Shown: in pieces, positions 45,264-56,784 of the stretch | How positions within the stretch are numbered: the first letter of the stretch is position 1 | How the letters are laid out: each line of letters begins with the position of its first letter | Assembly: GCF_003226255.1 (NCBI RefSeq) | Contig: NZ_QJST01000007.1 | Span: 1-64,000 of the forward strand | DNA: 64,000 bases | Direction: 5' to 3' | Source: Idiomarina fontislapidosi | GTDB lineage: Bacteria > Pseudomonadota > Gammaproteobacteria > Enterobacterales > Alteromonadaceae | Position numbers and translations under genes: made by a program | The notes under the pieces: model-generated | What the model was told of the DNA's origin: nothing | Database searches by the model: none | What the model saw: only the letters and a program-made list of their open reading frames with translations

Positions 45264-47180
45264 ATGGCGGAAGCCGCTCAAACGCAAAAACATGGATTTC
45301 AAACAGAAGTTAAGCAGTTGCTTAACTTAATGATCCATTCTCTATATTCAAACAAAGAAATCTTCTTACGTGAGCTCGTTTCAAATGCGTCCGACGCAGC
45401 CGATAAGCTTCGCTTTAAGGCGCTCAGCGATAATTCGCTGTATGGCGACGATGGCGATCTGCGCGTGCGCATTACGATCGATAAAGAGAACCGTACACTG
45501 ACTATCAGTGATAACGGTATCGGTATGACACGCGACGAAGTGATGACTAACTTAGGTACTATCGCTAAATCAGGCACCGCTGAGTTTTTCGGCCAGTTGT
45601 CGGGTGATGAAGCGAAAGACAGTAAGTTAATCGGACAATTTGGCGTGGGCTTTTATTCGGCGTTTATCGTTGCGGATGAAGTGACCGTACGCACACGTTC
45701 TGCTTATGAGCCTGCAGAAAACGGCGTCGAGTGGAACTCTAAAGGTGAGGGCGAATTCGAAGTTGCTGATACGCAGAAGTCGCAACGTGGCACGGATATC
45801 ATTTTGCGCTTAAAAGATGATGCAGACGAGTTCCTAGACGATTTTCGTATCCGCGGTGTGATTAATAAATATTCGGAACATCTGAGTATTCCTGTACAGA
45901 TGTGGAAAGAAGCGGTTGAAGAGCAGAAAAATGATGATGGCGAGGTGATTACGCCAGCACAAGATGCTCGTTGGGAAACCGTGAATTCTGGGCAAGCGCT
46001 GTGGACGCGCGATAAAGCCGATATCAGTGATGAGGAATACAAAGAGTTTTATAAAACGGTTGCGCATGATTTTGACGATCCGCTGTTGTGGAGCCACAAC
46101 AAAGTCGAGGGTACCCATGAGTACACCAGTCTTCTGTATGTGCCTAAGCGCGCGCCATGGGATCTTTGGAACCGTGAACAACAGCAAGGCGTAAAACTCT
46201 ACGTTAAGCGTGTCTTTATTATGGATGACGCTGAGCAATTAATGCCGACGTATTTGCGTTTTGTTAAGGGGCTTATTGATACCAATGACTTGCCTCTAAA
46301 CGTATCGCGTGAAATCTTACAAGACAATAAGATTACTCGCTCAATGCGGAATGGTAGTACCAAGAAAGTACTACAAATGTTGAAGAAGCTGGCTAAAGAC
46401 GATGCAGAGCAATATCAAGGCTTCTGGGATACCTTTGGTAACGTATTGAAAGAAGGCCCAGCAGAAGACAGCGGTAACCGTGAGCGTATCGCAGAATTAT
46501 TGCGTTTTGCTTCGACTCATACCGATGAACAGACGCAAAACGTGAGCCTCGATGATTACCTTGAGCGCATGAAAGAAGGTCAAGATAAGATCTATTATAT
46601 TGTGGCGGATAGCTTTGAAGCTGCAAAGAACAACCCAGCGCTTGAGATCTTCCGTAAAAAAGGTATCGAGGTACTGTTACTGTCGGAGCGCATCGATGAG
46701 TGGTTAATGAGCCACTTAACTGAGTTCAAGGAAAAACCGTTGCAGTCTGTTACGCGTGGCGATTTAGACTTGGGTGACTTGGATGATGAAGAAGACAAGG
46801 CTGAGCAGGAGAAGTCAGAAGAAGCCTTTAAAGCGCAATTAGAACGTTTTGAGAAGGCGTTGGGTGAGCGAGTGAAAAAAGTGCGTGTGACACACCGCTT
46901 AACCAACTCACCTGCATGCATCATCACCGATGATCATGACATGAGCACGCAAATGGCTAAGCTGATGGAAGCTGCGGGTCAAAAAGTACCTGAAACCAAG
47001 TATATTTTTGAGGTTAACCCCGATCATCCTTTAGTCGTAAAAATGCAAGGTAAAAACGACGAGGAATTTGCTGAGTGGGCACAGGTTCTGCTTGATCAAG
47101 CGACCCTTGCAGAGCGCGGAAACCTTAAAGATCCAGCGTCTTTCGTTGCACGTCTTAACAAGCTGATGCTCAACGCATAA
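45264..47180 (+). CDS. htpG: HtpG, bacterial Hsp90 chaperone
   Basis: The 638-aa protein has the GHKL ATPase motifs ([39 protein letters not shown]), the middle domain ([30 protein letters not shown]) and the C-terminal dimerisation domain. It aids folding of client proteins and is heat-induced, in agreement with the sigma-32 promoter upstream. GTAGGAGAACACAATT leads to the ATG. A terminator-like hairpin follows at 47191. Confidence 0.98.
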   Translation: MAEAAQTQKHGFQTEVKQLLNLMIHSLYSNKEIFLRELVSNASDAADKLRFKALSDNSLYGDDGDLRVRITIDKENRTLTISDNGIGMTRDEVMTNLGTIAKSGTAEFFGQLSGDEAKDSKLIGQFGVGFYSAFIVADEVTVRTRSAYEPAENGVEWNSKGEGEFEVADTQKSQRGTDIILRLKDDADEFLDDFRIRGVINKYSEHLSIPVQMWKEAVEEQKNDDGEVITPAQDARWETVNSGQALWTRDKADISDEEYKEFYKTVAHDFDDPLLWSHNKVEGTHEYTSLLYVPKRAPWDLWNREQQQGVKLYVKRVFIMDDAEQLMPTYLRFVKGLIDTNDLPLNVSREILQDNKITRSMRNGSTKKVLQMLKKLAKDDAEQYQGFWDTFGNVLKEGPAEDSGNRERIAELLRFASTHTDEQTQNVSLDDYLERMKEGQDKIYYIVADSFEAAKNNPALEIFRKKGIEVLLLSERIDEWLMSHLTEFKEKPLQSVTRGDLDLGDLDDEEDKAEQEKSEEAFKAQLERFEKALGERVKKVRVTHRLTNSPACIITDDHDMSTQMAKLMEAAGQKVPETKYIFEVNPDHPLVVKMQGKNDEEFAEWAQVLLDQATLAERGNLKDPASFVARLNKLMLNA

Positions 47181-47190
47181 TCACGCTATA

Positions 47191-47230
47191 GCGCACAGCA
47201 ACAACCGCTTGCTGTGCGCCTCTTTTCTTG
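47191..47230 (+). terminator. Probable htpG terminator
   Basis: A 10-bp perfect stem (GCGCACAGCA at 47191-47200 with TGCTGTGCGC at 47210-47219, loop 9 nt) is followed by the pyrimidine tract CTCTTTTCTT. It lies 11 bases after the htpG stop. Confidence 0.75.
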
Positions 47231-47285
47231 TAAAAACGCCCTCATCGGGGTAAAGTTCCCATCAGACACTTGAATACAATTATAA

Positions 47286-47942
<657 letters not shown>

Positions 47943-47968
47943 TTGAGTACACTGTAAGGCTTTGATGA

Positions 47969-47995
47969 AGGCTCACCCATAGGTGAGCCTTTTTA
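47969..47995 (+). terminator. Terminator of adk
   Basis: AGGCTCACC (47969-47977) pairs perfectly with GGTGAGCCT (47982-47990) around a CATA loop and runs into a T tract (47990-47994). It separates adk from the MAPEG gene. Confidence 0.93.
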
Positions 47996-48030
47996 ATTTT
48001 CAGCATAATAAAGTTAATGAGAGAAGACTT

Positions 48031-48429
48031 ATGGCCTCCCTTACGATAACAAGTCTATACGCGGGTATCCTCGCATTGATCTACATTGTACTCTCGGTGC
48101 GGATTATTCAATTACGCTGGCGTCACCGCGTAGGCATTGGCACCAATAAAGTGGAAGAACTGCAGCGAGCTGTCCGTGCGCACGGAAACTTTATTGAGTA
48201 TGTTCCATTAATGCTACTGATGTTTGCCCTGATTGAGTTTAATGGGGTGGGTAGCACATGGGTATATGCCCTAGGTGGCGTGCTGACCGTCGCACGTATC
48301 GCTCATGCGTTGGGACTCTCCTCAAGTGCGGGGGTTTCGTTACCGCGTACTATCGGTGTGGCGGGCACATTCGGCGTATTACTGCTACAGGCGGGTATTT
48401 TAATCGGCATTTTTGTAGGTCAGGCATAG
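48031..48429 (+). CDS. MAPEG-family membrane protein
   Basis: The 132-aa protein has four hydrophobic segments and the MAPEG pattern ELQRAVRAHGNFIEYVPLML, with the Arg/Asn that bind glutathione in eukaryotic members, and ARIAHALG. It probably belongs to the YecN-like bacterial branch, with possible glutathione-dependent activity that is not proven. The ATG at 48031, after GAGAGAAG, is chosen; an in-frame start at 47983 lies in the adk terminator. The following hydrolase begins 11 bases later. Confidence 0.83.
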   Translation: MASLTITSLYAGILALIYIVLSVRIIQLRWRHRVGIGTNKVEELQRAVRAHGNFIEYVPLMLLMFALIEFNGVGSTWVYALGGVLTVARIAHALGLSSSAGVSLPRTIGVAGTFGVLLLQAGILIGIFVGQA

Positions 48430-48440
48430 GAGGCGTTGCA

Positions 48441-49223
48441 GTGCAGGAGTTAGCCCCAGGGATTTCCTATCTGGCGTCGCAAGGTGAGGTAAAAGGCACC
48501 TGTGTACTGCTTCACAGTTCGCAAAGCTCAAACGCCCAGTGGAAGTTACTCGTGCAAAGCTTGAACAGCGAATACAATATCGTTGGCATTGACTTGCTCG
48601 GTTATGGGCGCGCCCCACAGGTCGAGTCCGCATCACATTTTCGCTTACAGCAAGAGATTGACCGTATTGAAGATGTGCTGGTACCTATCTTAGGTGACCA
48701 GCCATTGACTTTGATTGGGCATTCGTATGGCGGTGCCGTTGCGCTGAAAATGGCGCAACAAAAACACGTTAATGTCGAACGTGTTGTGGTGTATGAGCCG
48801 GTGAGCTTCCATGTTCTAGAGGAAGATTGTCCAGGCATGCAAGAAATACGACAAGTGAGTGATGCGATGCACGGCAAAGATGAGGTAGAATGCACGCGCA
48901 CATTTATTGATTACTGGAACCAACCTGGATATTTTGATGCTCTGCCGACACGCGTTCAGCAAGCAATGGTTGCACAGTCGGCAAAAGTCGCGCTTGATTT
49001 TGATGCGCTGCTAAACGATGAGTTGAACCTCGATGATTATCAACAGGTTGACGCCCCCGTACTTATTATTCAAGGCGAGTATACACGCCGCAGTGCGCGC
49101 GCGGTGGTGAAAGCGCTATCGACAGCGCTGCAATCAGTAACGGTAAAGCGCGTCCAAGCAGGACACATGGGACCTCTTACGCATCCGGCTGAGGTTAATC
49201 CGCTCATTCTTGACTTTATTTAG
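48441..49223 (+). CDS. Alpha/beta hydrolase
   Basis: The 260-aa protein has the alpha/beta-hydrolase order: oxyanion-hole region VLLHSSQSSNAQW, nucleophile elbow LIGHSYGG (serine), an acid around VLIIQGEYT and the catalytic histidine in AGHMGPL. The substrate is unknown. A GTG start at 48441 follows a near-perfect TAGGAGG 7 bases upstream; the longer in-frame ORF from 48258 runs through the MAPEG gene in another frame and is rejected. It is followed 13 bases later by the MATE gene, so MAPEG, hydrolase and pump form an operon. Confidence 0.85.
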   Translation: MQELAPGISYLASQGEVKGTCVLLHSSQSSNAQWKLLVQSLNSEYNIVGIDLLGYGRAPQVESASHFRLQQEIDRIEDVLVPILGDQPLTLIGHSYGGAVALKMAQQKHVNVERVVVYEPVSFHVLEEDCPGMQEIRQVSDAMHGKDEVECTRTFIDYWNQPGYFDALPTRVQQAMVAQSAKVALDFDALLNDELNLDDYQQVDAPVLIIQGEYTRRSARAVVKALSTALQSVTVKRVQAGHMGPLTHPAEVNPLILDFI

Positions 49224-49236
49224 GGTGTTGTAAGTC

Positions 49237-50616
49237 ATGGCCAATCGCTCGCATGAAATAAGAAAGCTCGCTAAACTCACTGGTCCTATACTTGTCGCGC
49301 AATTGACACAAATGCTGATGAGCGTAGTTGACACGGTGATGGCGGGTCGCAAGGATGCGGTGGATTTGGCGGCCGTTTCAGTAGGTGGCAGTATTTTTGT
49401 ACCAGTCACTTTATTAATGTTTGGAATTGCACTTGCACTAGCCCCTATCGTCTCGCACTTTGATGGTTCAAAGAAGTACCGCCGTATGGCGAATATGTTA
49501 CAGCAGGGGTTTTATGCCTGTGCCATATTTGGTGTGCTCGCCTTAGTGGTTCTGCAATTTTCGCCGTACATCCTAGACTGGATGGAAGTCGAAGATAGAT
49601 TTAGGCAGGTAACCCTGGACTACGTGAACTACATTGCGTGGGGTGTGCCCGGTTTCGTTCTCTACGTGATCTTACGAAACTTCTGCGAGGGGCTATCGAA
49701 CACCATGCCATCCTTAGTGATAGGCTTTATCGGGTTACTGATTAATATCCCTGCTAACTATATTTTTATTTATGGTCACTTTGGTGCTCCTGAATTAGGG
49801 GGAGCGGGGTGTGGTCTCGCATCGGCTTTGGTGTTTTGGGGAATGGCGATCTCAATGGCGATTTATGTATTCACCAGTCGCCGTTACAAGAAGCTTCACC
49901 TCCTAAGGCGTTGGTATCCACCTAAATTTGATGACGTGGCTTATATTATAAAGATTGGTTTCCCCATCGCGATGTCGTTATTTTTTGAGGTGAGCTTATT
50001 TGCGGCGGTTGCATTACTGATTGCACCGTTAGGTCCGACGGTGGTTTCTGCTCACCAAATTGCATTGAATATTAGTTCGCTGGTGTACATGGTGCCGCTC
50101 AGCATATCCATGGCTGTCACGCTTCGGGTCGGCTTTGCGTTGGGCGCTGGTGAACCTAAAAATGCCATGTTGAGCTTTAAAATTGCCATGGTATTCGGCA
50201 TGGTGTTTGCTGCGGTCAACGGTGTCATCATGTATCTCGGTGGCGCTTGGCTGGCAAGTTTGTATACGCCTGACACGGCTATTATTAATCTTGCCGCAAC
50301 GTTAATGGGACTGGCCGCTATCTTTACCATGTCGGATACGTTCCAAGCCGTTGCTATGGGGACCTTGCGAGGTTACAAAGACACTAAATGGCCTATGATC
50401 ATGGCGTTTATCTCCTATTGGCCGTTTGGTTTGACCGTGGGCTATATTTTAGGACGTACCGACTGGTGGGTGCCGCGCATGGGTGCAGCAGGCTTCTGGA
50501 TTGGTTTTATCAGTGGCTTAACCGTTGCCGCGGTGATGTTGACGATTCGCTTGCGCCACGTATCCAAGCATTACGAGCGCAAGCAGTTCGAGCAAGCGGT
50601 GAACAACGCCACTTAA
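49237..50616 (+). CDS. norM: NorM-type MATE multidrug efflux pump
   Basis: The 459-aa protein has twelve membrane segments and the MATE signatures KLTGPILVAQLTQMLMSVVD with TVMAGRKDAVDLAAVSVG, and in the second half SAHQIALNISSLVYMVPLSI and RVGFALGAGEPKNA. It exports cationic drugs in exchange for Na+ or H+. Its last codons form one arm of an 11-bp palindrome, and its TAA stop shares TTAA (50613-50616) with the convergent hisIE stop. Confidence 0.92.
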   Translation: MANRSHEIRKLAKLTGPILVAQLTQMLMSVVDTVMAGRKDAVDLAAVSVGGSIFVPVTLLMFGIALALAPIVSHFDGSKKYRRMANMLQQGFYACAIFGVLALVVLQFSPYILDWMEVEDRFRQVTLDYVNYIAWGVPGFVLYVILRNFCEGLSNTMPSLVIGFIGLLINIPANYIFIYGHFGAPELGGAGCGLASALVFWGMAISMAIYVFTSRRYKKLHLLRRWYPPKFDDVAYIIKIGFPIAMSLFFEVSLFAAVALLIAPLGPTVVSAHQIALNISSLVYMVPLSISMAVTLRVGFALGAGEPKNAMLSFKIAMVFGMVFAAVNGVIMYLGGAWLASLYTPDTAIINLAATLMGLAAIFTMSDTFQAVAMGTLRGYKDTKWPMIMAFISYWPFGLTVGYILGRTDWWVPRMGAAGFWIGFISGLTVAAVMLTIRLRHVSKHYERKQFEQAVNNAT

Positions 50617-50629
50617 CGGTGGCGTTGTT
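50602..50629. terminator. Palindrome across the norM and hisIE stop codons
   Basis: AACAACGCCAC (50602-50612) is the exact complement of GTGGCGTTGTT (50619-50629) around the six-base TTAACG that carries both stop codons. The 11-bp stem could slow or end transcription from both sides, but no T-run follows in either direction, so intrinsic termination is uncertain. Confidence 0.55.
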
Positions 50630-51221
50630 GTAGTACCTCAAGCACTTGTTCGAGATTTAAATCGCTGGCTTCTAGCGTCACGAGCAAGTGATACAGTAAA
50701 TCTGCACTTTCATTGAGCAGTTCATCTTTATCCTGCACTGTGGCTGCAAGTGCCACCTCAACGCCTTCTTCACCGACTTTTTGTGCGATACGTTTAATCG
50801 GTTGGCTAAGTAGCTTGGCTGTATAACTGTCGTCGGGTGAAGCACCCCGGCGCGCCTTAATAATGTTATTCAGTTGTACTAGAAAAGGAGCAGGTGCCTC
50901 GGCAAAGCATGAGCGTGTTCCCAAATGGCAGGTAGGTCCTTTGGGCACGGCTTGGACAAGAATCGAGTCATTGTCACAGTCGCGGTATGCACCGGTGAAC
51001 TGTAAAACATGACCCGACTGCTCACCCTTTTTCCACAGTCGCTGCTTGCTGCGGCTGTAAAAGGTCACGGCTTTGGTTTGCAAGGTCTCGAGCAGTGCGT
51101 CACGGTTCATATAGCCTTGCATGAGCACTTCGCCTGTTAGTACATGCTGTACGATGCAGGGAATGAGCTGATCCATTTTTTCCCAAGCCAGTTGGTCTAC
51201 TGTGCTTTCAGTAATCAGCAT
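50613..51221 (-). CDS. hisIE: Bifunctional phosphoribosyl-AMP cyclohydrolase / phosphoribosyl-ATP pyrophosphatase
   Basis: The 202-aa fused protein performs steps two and three of histidine synthesis. The N-terminal HisI part carries the zinc residues in DCDNDSILV and GPTCHLGTRSCF. The C-terminal HisE part (about 113-202) shows KRIAQKVGEEGVEVALA and ESADLLYHLLV. The ATG at 51221 has AAGGAG about 10 bases upstream and starts one base after the hisF stop. It is the last gene of the operon. Confidence 0.96.
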   Translation of the reverse strand: MLITESTVDQLAWEKMDQLIPCIVQHVLTGEVLMQGYMNRDALLETLQTKAVTFYSRSKQRLWKKGEQSGHVLQFTGAYRDCDNDSILVQAVPKGPTCHLGTRSCFAEAPAPFLVQLNNIIKARRGASPDDSYTAKLLSQPIKRIAQKVGEEGVEVALAATVQDKDELLNESADLLYHLLVTLEASDLNLEQVLEVLQQRHR

Positions 51222-51222
51222 G

Positions 51223-52014
51223 TTACAAAACTCCTTGTTCGATTGGGCGAATGGCAATGCCTTCTTCAATCAATTGCTGCTTTAGGTCGGCCATGGCGAT
51301 GATACTCTTATGAAATACCGAGGCGGCTAAGGCGCCATCAACATCCGCTTGTTTAAACACCTGGGTAAAGTGCTCAATTGCGCCCGCACCGCCAGAAGCG
51401 ATCAAGGGCACTGAACAATGGCGGCGTATTGCCGCAAGTTGCTCAACATCGTAGCCATTACGCACGCCATCTTGATTCATACAGTTAAGTACAATCTCAC
51501 CGGCACCGCGACGAATGACTTCATTAACCCAGTCCTTAGTTTGCCATTGCGAGCGACGTGATTTGCTCTCATCGCCTGTAAATTGATGCACTTCATATTC
51601 GCCGCTGTCTGCATTGTAGAAGCTATCGATACCAATGACGACACATTGCTGGCCAAACTCATCTACCATCTCGTTGATGAGGTCAGGGTTCATCAATGCA
51701 GGTGAATTAATTGATAGTTTGTCAGCGCCCATAGATAGCAGCTCACGACCATGCGCGAGCGTCCGGATGCCGCCGGCAACGGTAAACGGGATATCGATTT
51801 CCCGAGCGACTCGTTCTACCCAGCTTTTATCCACGGTGCGACCGTCAGACGAAGCGGTTATGTCATAGAAGACCAATTCGTCGGCGCCAATTTCAGCGTA
51901 GCGTTTGGCAAGCGGCAGAATGTCCCCAATTAATTCGTGGTTACGGAACTGAACGCCCTTGACTACTTGACCATCGCGAACATCTAGGCAGGGGATGATG
52001 CGTTTTGCCAGCAT
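51223..52014 (-). CDS. hisF: Imidazole glycerol phosphate synthase, cyclase subunit
   Basis: The 263-aa TIM barrel has the catalytic aspartates D11 ([10 protein letters not shown]) and D130 ([10 protein letters not shown]). With HisH it makes imidazole glycerol phosphate and AICAR. It overlaps the end of hisA by 31 bases, unusually long for his genes. The start [12 protein letters not shown] is fixed by the family, so the overlap is real and implies translational coupling. Confidence 0.97.
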   Translation of the reverse strand: MLAKRIIPCLDVRDGQVVKGVQFRNHELIGDILPLAKRYAEIGADELVFYDITASSDGRTVDKSWVERVAREIDIPFTVAGGIRTLAHGRELLSMGADKLSINSPALMNPDLINEMVDEFGQQCVVIGIDSFYNADSGEYEVHQFTGDESKSRRSQWQTKDWVNEVIRRGAGEIVLNCMNQDGVRNGYDVEQLAAIRRHCSVPLIASGGAGAIEHFTQVFKQADVDGALAASVFHKSIIAMADLKQQLIEEGIAIRPIEQGVL

Positions 52015-52733
52015 TCGATTGCCTCCTCTAAACTAAATGCACCTGTAAGCAATGACTTACCTAAAATCACATGGTCGCACTGCGCCGCTTTAAGGCGTTG
52101 AATGTCATCAATACTATTCACACCGCCAGATGCCTGCCACTGAATGGCTGGAAAACGCGCTTTATAGTTTTGATACAGTGCCACATTGCTGCCTTGCATC
52201 GTACCGTCACGGCTAATATCTGTGCACAATACATGGCGACAGCCAACCGCAGAGAAACGCTCGAGTATGTCGTCTAATGTGACTTCGCTTGACGATTGCC
52301 AGCCATGGGTTGCCACACGTGCGACGCCGTCGTCATCAATATTGACATCCAACGCGAGTACGATGCGTTCTGCACCGAATTGATTAAACCAGGCTTCAAC
52401 TTGTTCTGGATCGGTGACCGCTTTGGAGCCAATCACAACGCGCTCAATACCACAGGCGAGAATTTCTTCAATATCGGCGGTACTACGAATGCCACCACCC
52501 GCCTGACAACTGAGCGAGGTTGCCGCGCAAATCGTGCGAAGCGTTTCAAGTTGACGATTTTGCGGGTCCTTTGCACCATCCAAGTCGACTAAGTGAAGCC
52601 ATTGGGCCCCAGCGGCTTGATAACGTTGTGCTTGTTCAACGGGATCCACATCGAAATTGGTTTGTTGACTGAAGTCGCCTTGGTACAGGCGTACCACGCG
52701 ACCTTCAATCAAATCTAATGCGGGTATCATCAT
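51984..52733 (-). CDS. hisA: ProFAR isomerase (HisA)
   Basis: The 249-aa TIM barrel isomerises ProFAR to PRFAR. The N-terminal [19 protein letters not shown] (catalytic D7), VIGSKAV and the second aspartate region [13 protein letters not shown] are present. It overlaps hisH by four bases (ATGA) and hisF by 31 bases. Confidence 0.97.
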   Translation of the reverse strand: MMIPALDLIEGRVVRLYQGDFSQQTNFDVDPVEQAQRYQAAGAQWLHLVDLDGAKDPQNRQLETLRTICAATSLSCQAGGGIRSTADIEEILACGIERVVIGSKAVTDPEQVEAWFNQFGAERIVLALDVNIDDDGVARVATHGWQSSSEVTLDDILERFSAVGCRHVLCTDISRDGTMQGSNVALYQNYKARFPAIQWQASGGVNSIDDIQRLKAAQCDHVILGKSLLTGAFSLEEAIECWQNASSPA

Positions 52734-53320
52734 AACTCGTTCTCCAAAAAGCGTTTTAGCATGGCGCGACCGATGCTGCCCGAGCGCTCGGGATGAAACT
52801 GAGCACCAATAAAGTTGCCATTGCGGATCATGGCTGCAAACGTATCGCCATACTCACAGGTCGCGATGGTGAAATCGTCCTTTGCTACCGCGTAGCTGTG
52901 CACAAAGTAACAATATGGATCGGTTGCTGTTTCCAGCAACGGATTGTTGTTACTTGCACGGACGTTGTTCCAGCCCATATGTGGAAGAGGGCGATCACCA
53001 ACTTGCATGCGCTTTGTTTGAGCAGGAATCAGGCCTAAGCACGCTACGTCACCTTCTTCAGAATGCGCGGTCATCAGTTGCATACCGAGACAGATGCCTA
53101 AAGTGGGTTGCGTGAGTGCCTTAATGGGTTCAATTAACTGTTTTCGTTGCAAATTGCGCATCGCAGCCGCTGCGGTACCAACTCCAGGTAAAATCACGCG
53201 GTCAGCAGCACTGATGGCCGCAGCATCGTCAGTGATTTCAGGCTGATAGCCCAGTCGCTCGATGGCAAATTTTACCGAGGTAAGGTTCGCACACTCGGTA
53301 TCTACAATCACAATTTTCAC
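52730..53320 (-). CDS. hisH: Imidazole glycerol phosphate synthase, glutaminase subunit
   Basis: The 196-aa class I glutamine amidotransferase supplies ammonia to HisF. The triad is C77 (LGICLGMQL), H176 and E178 (FHPERSG). The oxyanion strand is LPGVGTA. It overlaps hisB and hisA by four bases each. Confidence 0.97.
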   Translation of the reverse strand: MKIVIVDTECANLTSVKFAIERLGYQPEITDDAAAISAADRVILPGVGTAAAAMRNLQRKQLIEPIKALTQPTLGICLGMQLMTAHSEEGDVACLGLIPAQTKRMQVGDRPLPHMGWNNVRASNNNPLLETATDPYCYFVHSYAVAKDDFTIATCEYGDTFAAMIRNGNFIGAQFHPERSGSIGRAMLKRFLENEL

Positions 53321-54393
53321 GCGAGCATTCCTTTACTTGACGGTAACTGTTGGTCGCCGGTTTTTGCCACGGCTTGACGCAGTGCGCGACCAAATACTTT
53401 AAACAAGCTTTCTACTTGGTGATGCGTATTGCCTTCGGTGGTCGATAAGTGCAGGCTAATTGCCATCGCATCTGTCAGCGAACGGAAAAAGTGTTCAACC
53501 ATTTCGGTCGATAGCTCGCCGACTTTGTCGCGAGTGAAGTCGGCTTGCCATTTAAGATAAGGGCGCCCCGATAAATCAATTAAGCACTCTGCGCGGCACT
53601 CATCCATTGGCAAAGCAAAGCCAAATCGACCGATCCCACGTTTATCACCGAGCGCCTGACGAAGCGCCTGACCTAAGGCGAGTGCGGTGTCCTCGATAGT
53701 GTGGTGATCATCAATGTGCAAATCACCGGTTACATTGACAGTTAAGCTAATGCCCGCGTGTGTCGCGATTTGTTCAAGCATGTGGTCAAAAAAACCAATG
53801 CCTGTTGAAAAAGCACGTGGTGCTGCGTTATCAAGGTCTACCGCGATACGAATATCGGTTTCGTGTGTGGTACGCACGACTTCAGCCGCGCGTGAGCGTT
53901 GAGTCAGTTCGCGCACAATCGAGTTCCAGTCTGTAGTGCTGCGATCGTAGCGAATGCCGCGGATACCCATACTCTCAGCTAGTTTGATATCGGTATCGCG
54001 ATCACCAATCACATAGCTGTCGGTGAAATCGATAAGACCCTGCTGCAAGTATTCTTGTACGAGTCCAAGCTTGGGTTTACGACAACTGCAGTTGTCTTCC
54101 TCAAAGTGTGGGCATATCAATACGTCGTCAAAGCGCACGCCTTGGCTTTCAAAGATCGCCATCATTAGGTTATGAGGGGCATCAAAATCCGCCTGTGGAA
54201 AGCTGTCCGTGCCCAGCCCATCTTGGTTGGATACCATAACCAGACGGTAGCCGGCTTGCTGCAGTTTCAGTAGTGCTGGAATGACACCCGGTTCAAACTC
54301 GAGTTTACTGACGCTGTCTAACTGTTTGTCGACAGGCGGCTCAAGCACGAGTGTGCCATCGCGGTCGATAAATAACCAACGTTGCTGATTCAT
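53317..54393 (-). CDS. hisB: Bifunctional histidinol phosphatase / imidazoleglycerol-phosphate dehydratase
   Basis: The 358-aa fusion has an N-terminal HAD phosphatase (about 1-165, DRDGT with D10/D12, and the zinc loop [14 protein letters not shown]). The C-terminal dehydratase (about 168-358) has the metal motifs [25 protein letters not shown] and [10 protein letters not shown]. This is the enteric-type fused HisB (E. coli 355 aa). It overlaps hisC and hisH by four bases each. Confidence 0.97.
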   Translation of the reverse strand: MNQQRWLFIDRDGTLVLEPPVDKQLDSVSKLEFEPGVIPALLKLQQAGYRLVMVSNQDGLGTDSFPQADFDAPHNLMMAIFESQGVRFDDVLICPHFEEDNCSCRKPKLGLVQEYLQQGLIDFTDSYVIGDRDTDIKLAESMGIRGIRYDRSTTDWNSIVRELTQRSRAAEVVRTTHETDIRIAVDLDNAAPRAFSTGIGFFDHMLEQIATHAGISLTVNVTGDLHIDDHHTIEDTALALGQALRQALGDKRGIGRFGFALPMDECRAECLIDLSGRPYLKWQADFTRDKVGELSTEMVEHFFRSLTDAMAISLHLSTTEGNTHHQVESLFKVFGRALRQAVAKTGDQQLPSSKGMLA

Positions 54394-55457
54394 TGATTCT
54401 CTCCAAAAAAGCGTTTCAGCGCGTCGATAACAAGCGTGTTTTCGCGCTCGTCGCCGACACTAATGCGTATGGTGTTACTGAGTCCAAGCTGCGCTGACTG
54501 ATTTCGTATCAAGATACCGTCTTGTTGCATCGCCTGCATCAGGGGCTCAGCGTCGGCGACTCGATAAAGTAAAAAGTTTGTCTCGCTATCGGCGACCAAT
54601 GCCATCGGTAGAGCGTCCAACTCAGCGCGAATACGTTGACGTTGGTCAATCGTGCGTTTTACGTCGGCTTGCACGCGTTTAATACCCTCGGATGATAACG
54701 CCTGACTGGCTACTTGAACCGTTAAGTCGGGCAGTGGGTAAGGAGCGAGCACCTTTTGCAATACTGCAATCACGTCTTGATTAGCGAGTGCAAAACCACA
54801 CCGCGCGCCTGCTAAAGCAAAGGCTTTTGATAGCGTGCGCAATACCACCAAATTAGGGTATTTCGCTAACCAGTCAATGACACTCGCCTCAGCACAAAAC
54901 TCAATGTAGGCTTCATCGACGACCACTAAGCTGGTAGTGGCAAAGTTTAGCACTGCTTCAATATCGTCTTGTGCAAGTCGGTTACCGACTGGGTTAGACG
55001 GTGAACATAAAAAAATCAATCGTGCATCGGCACAGCGTTCTTTAATGCCGTCTAGATCGAGCTGGTACGACGAAGTCAATGGCACGGTTGTGACTGCGGC
55101 ACCATGCGTTTGCGCTGAAATCGCGTACATACCATAGGTGGGTGGGCAAATCAGCACACTGTCTTGCTTGGGCTCGCAAAAGGCTTTGATTAAAAGCTCA
55201 ATCGCTTCATCTGAGCCGCGACAACTGAGCACTTGATCAGCCGTTACGCCAGCATAATCAGCGTAGGCTTGATTGAGTGTTTGTGACTGAAACGCAGGAT
55301 AGCGGTTCAGCTGTGAACAATCCAATGCATAGTCGTACGCATAAGGTGATTCATTGGCGTTTAACCAAACCGAGCCGCCACTCATTGAACGCCGCGCTGA
55401 TGCATACGGCACCAAGGTTTTTAAGTGAGGTCGCTGTAACTGTTCGGCTAAGCTCAT
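54390..55457 (-). CDS. hisC: Histidinol-phosphate aminotransferase
   Basis: The 355-aa fold-type I aminotransferase converts imidazole acetol phosphate to histidinol phosphate. The PLP lysine is K211 ([16 protein letters not shown]). [30 protein letters not shown] and [10 protein letters not shown] mark the family. It overlaps both neighbours (hisD, hisB) by four bases. Confidence 0.97.
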   Translation of the reverse strand: MSLAEQLQRPHLKTLVPYASARRSMSGGSVWLNANESPYAYDYALDCSQLNRYPAFQSQTLNQAYADYAGVTADQVLSCRGSDEAIELLIKAFCEPKQDSVLICPPTYGMYAISAQTHGAAVTTVPLTSSYQLDLDGIKERCADARLIFLCSPSNPVGNRLAQDDIEAVLNFATTSLVVVDEAYIEFCAEASVIDWLAKYPNLVVLRTLSKAFALAGARCGFALANQDVIAVLQKVLAPYPLPDLTVQVASQALSSEGIKRVQADVKRTIDQRQRIRAELDALPMALVADSETNFLLYRVADAEPLMQAMQQDGILIRNQSAQLGLSNTIRISVGDERENTLVIDALKRFFGENQ

Positions 55458-56779
55458 GAGTTGCCCTCCTGCGCTTCGAGGCGAATGGTAACTGCACGTT
55501 TGTGAGCATCCAAACCTTCAATGTCGGCCAATGTAGTAATACTCTCGGCGAGTTCGGCTAAACCTTCGCGGGTCACTTCCTGCAGTGTGTATCGGCGATA
55601 AAAATCCAACAGCCCTAAGCTACTGTAGTTCTTCGCGTAGCCGTAGGTAGGCAAAACGTGGTTAGTGCCTGTTGCATAGTCGCCCCCCGATTCGGGCGTG
55701 TAGTGCCCAACAAAGATCGAACCTGCCGTGGTTAATTGCGCGCTTAATTCTGCCGCATCCTCGGTTTGTACAGCAAGGTGCTCAGGAGCGTAACGTTGCG
55801 TAACGGCAACAGCCTCAGCTAAGCTCTGCGTGACAATAAGTCGACTCGAGGCGAGTGCTTGTCGCGCAATATCAATGCGCGGTAATGCGTTGCACTGTGT
55901 AACAAGTTCCGCTTGCACTGCGCTCGCAACCGCAGCTGATGGTGTCACCAAAATAACCTGTGAATCGGGGCCGTGTTCGGCTTGAGATAATAAGTCTGCC
56001 GCGACAAAGCGTGGGTTGGCGGTGTCGTCGGCGAGTACCAGTAATTCAGACGGTCCTGCGGGCATATCAATGCTAATACCACTGTCATTTTGGCTTAGCT
56101 GTTGTTTAGCCTCAGTTACAAACGCATTACCAGGACCAAATACTTTATCAACTTTGGGCACTGACTCGGTACCATATGCGAGTGCAGCTACCGCCTGCGC
56201 GCCACCACACATCACTAACGTTTCGATGCCACATTTTTCTGCAGCATAGACGACCTCTGGTGACATCTCGCCTTGTTTGTTGGGTGGAGTCACCAGGACG
56301 CGTGTTTTACAACCGGCAATTTGTGCGGGTACGCCGAGCATGAGTGCAGTCGAAGGCAAGGTCGCTGAGCCACCTGGGATGTAAAGGCCAACCGACTCAA
56401 GCGCAGTGTATTTTAGTGTGCACTGGACGCCCGGTGAAGTTGTTAAGGTAATGTCTTCAGGCGTTTGCGCTACGTGAAACGCACGAATGTTGTCATATGC
56501 TTTATCGATCGCTGCCTTCGCCCGATCAGAAACCTGTGCGAGCAGCGCTTGCTTTTGTGCGTCGTCTAACACCAGTTGTTCGATATCGGCACAATCAAAT
56601 TGACGGGTGTAGTCCAATAGTGCAACGTCGCCCTCGAGTTTAATACGCTCTATAATGTTGCGTACTGTCTCTTTTAATTGCGCCGAACGGCTTTGCTCAG
56701 GGCGAGCAAGCGTTGCTTGCTGCTCCGAGCGAGTAAGTTGTGACCATTGCGTAATCGCGATGTCTTGTAGCGTTAACAT
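55454..56779 (-). CDS. hisD: Histidinol dehydrogenase
   Basis: The 441-aa zinc enzyme oxidises histidinol to histidine in two NAD-dependent steps. GGSATLPSTALMLGVPAQIA, DMPAGPSELLVLAD, LLSQAEHGPDSQ and the catalytic VTQRYAPEHLAVQ region are visible. The length matches E. coli HisD (434). It starts 5 bases after hisG and overlaps hisC by four. Confidence 0.97.
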   Translation of the reverse strand: MLTLQDIAITQWSQLTRSEQQATLARPEQSRSAQLKETVRNIIERIKLEGDVALLDYTRQFDCADIEQLVLDDAQKQALLAQVSDRAKAAIDKAYDNIRAFHVAQTPEDITLTTSPGVQCTLKYTALESVGLYIPGGSATLPSTALMLGVPAQIAGCKTRVLVTPPNKQGEMSPEVVYAAEKCGIETLVMCGGAQAVAALAYGTESVPKVDKVFGPGNAFVTEAKQQLSQNDSGISIDMPAGPSELLVLADDTANPRFVAADLLSQAEHGPDSQVILVTPSAAVASAVQAELVTQCNALPRIDIARQALASSRLIVTQSLAEAVAVTQRYAPEHLAVQTEDAAELSAQLTTAGSIFVGHYTPESGGDYATGTNHVLPTYGYAKNYSSLGLLDFYRRYTLQEVTREGLAELAESITTLADIEGLDAHKRAVTIRLEAQEGNS

Positions 56780-56784
56780 ACCAG

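Noticed and set aside
48258-48440. 61-residue extension of the alpha/beta hydrolase
   Set aside because: It is read from the MAPEG gene in another frame; the GTG at 48441 has a near-perfect ribosome site.
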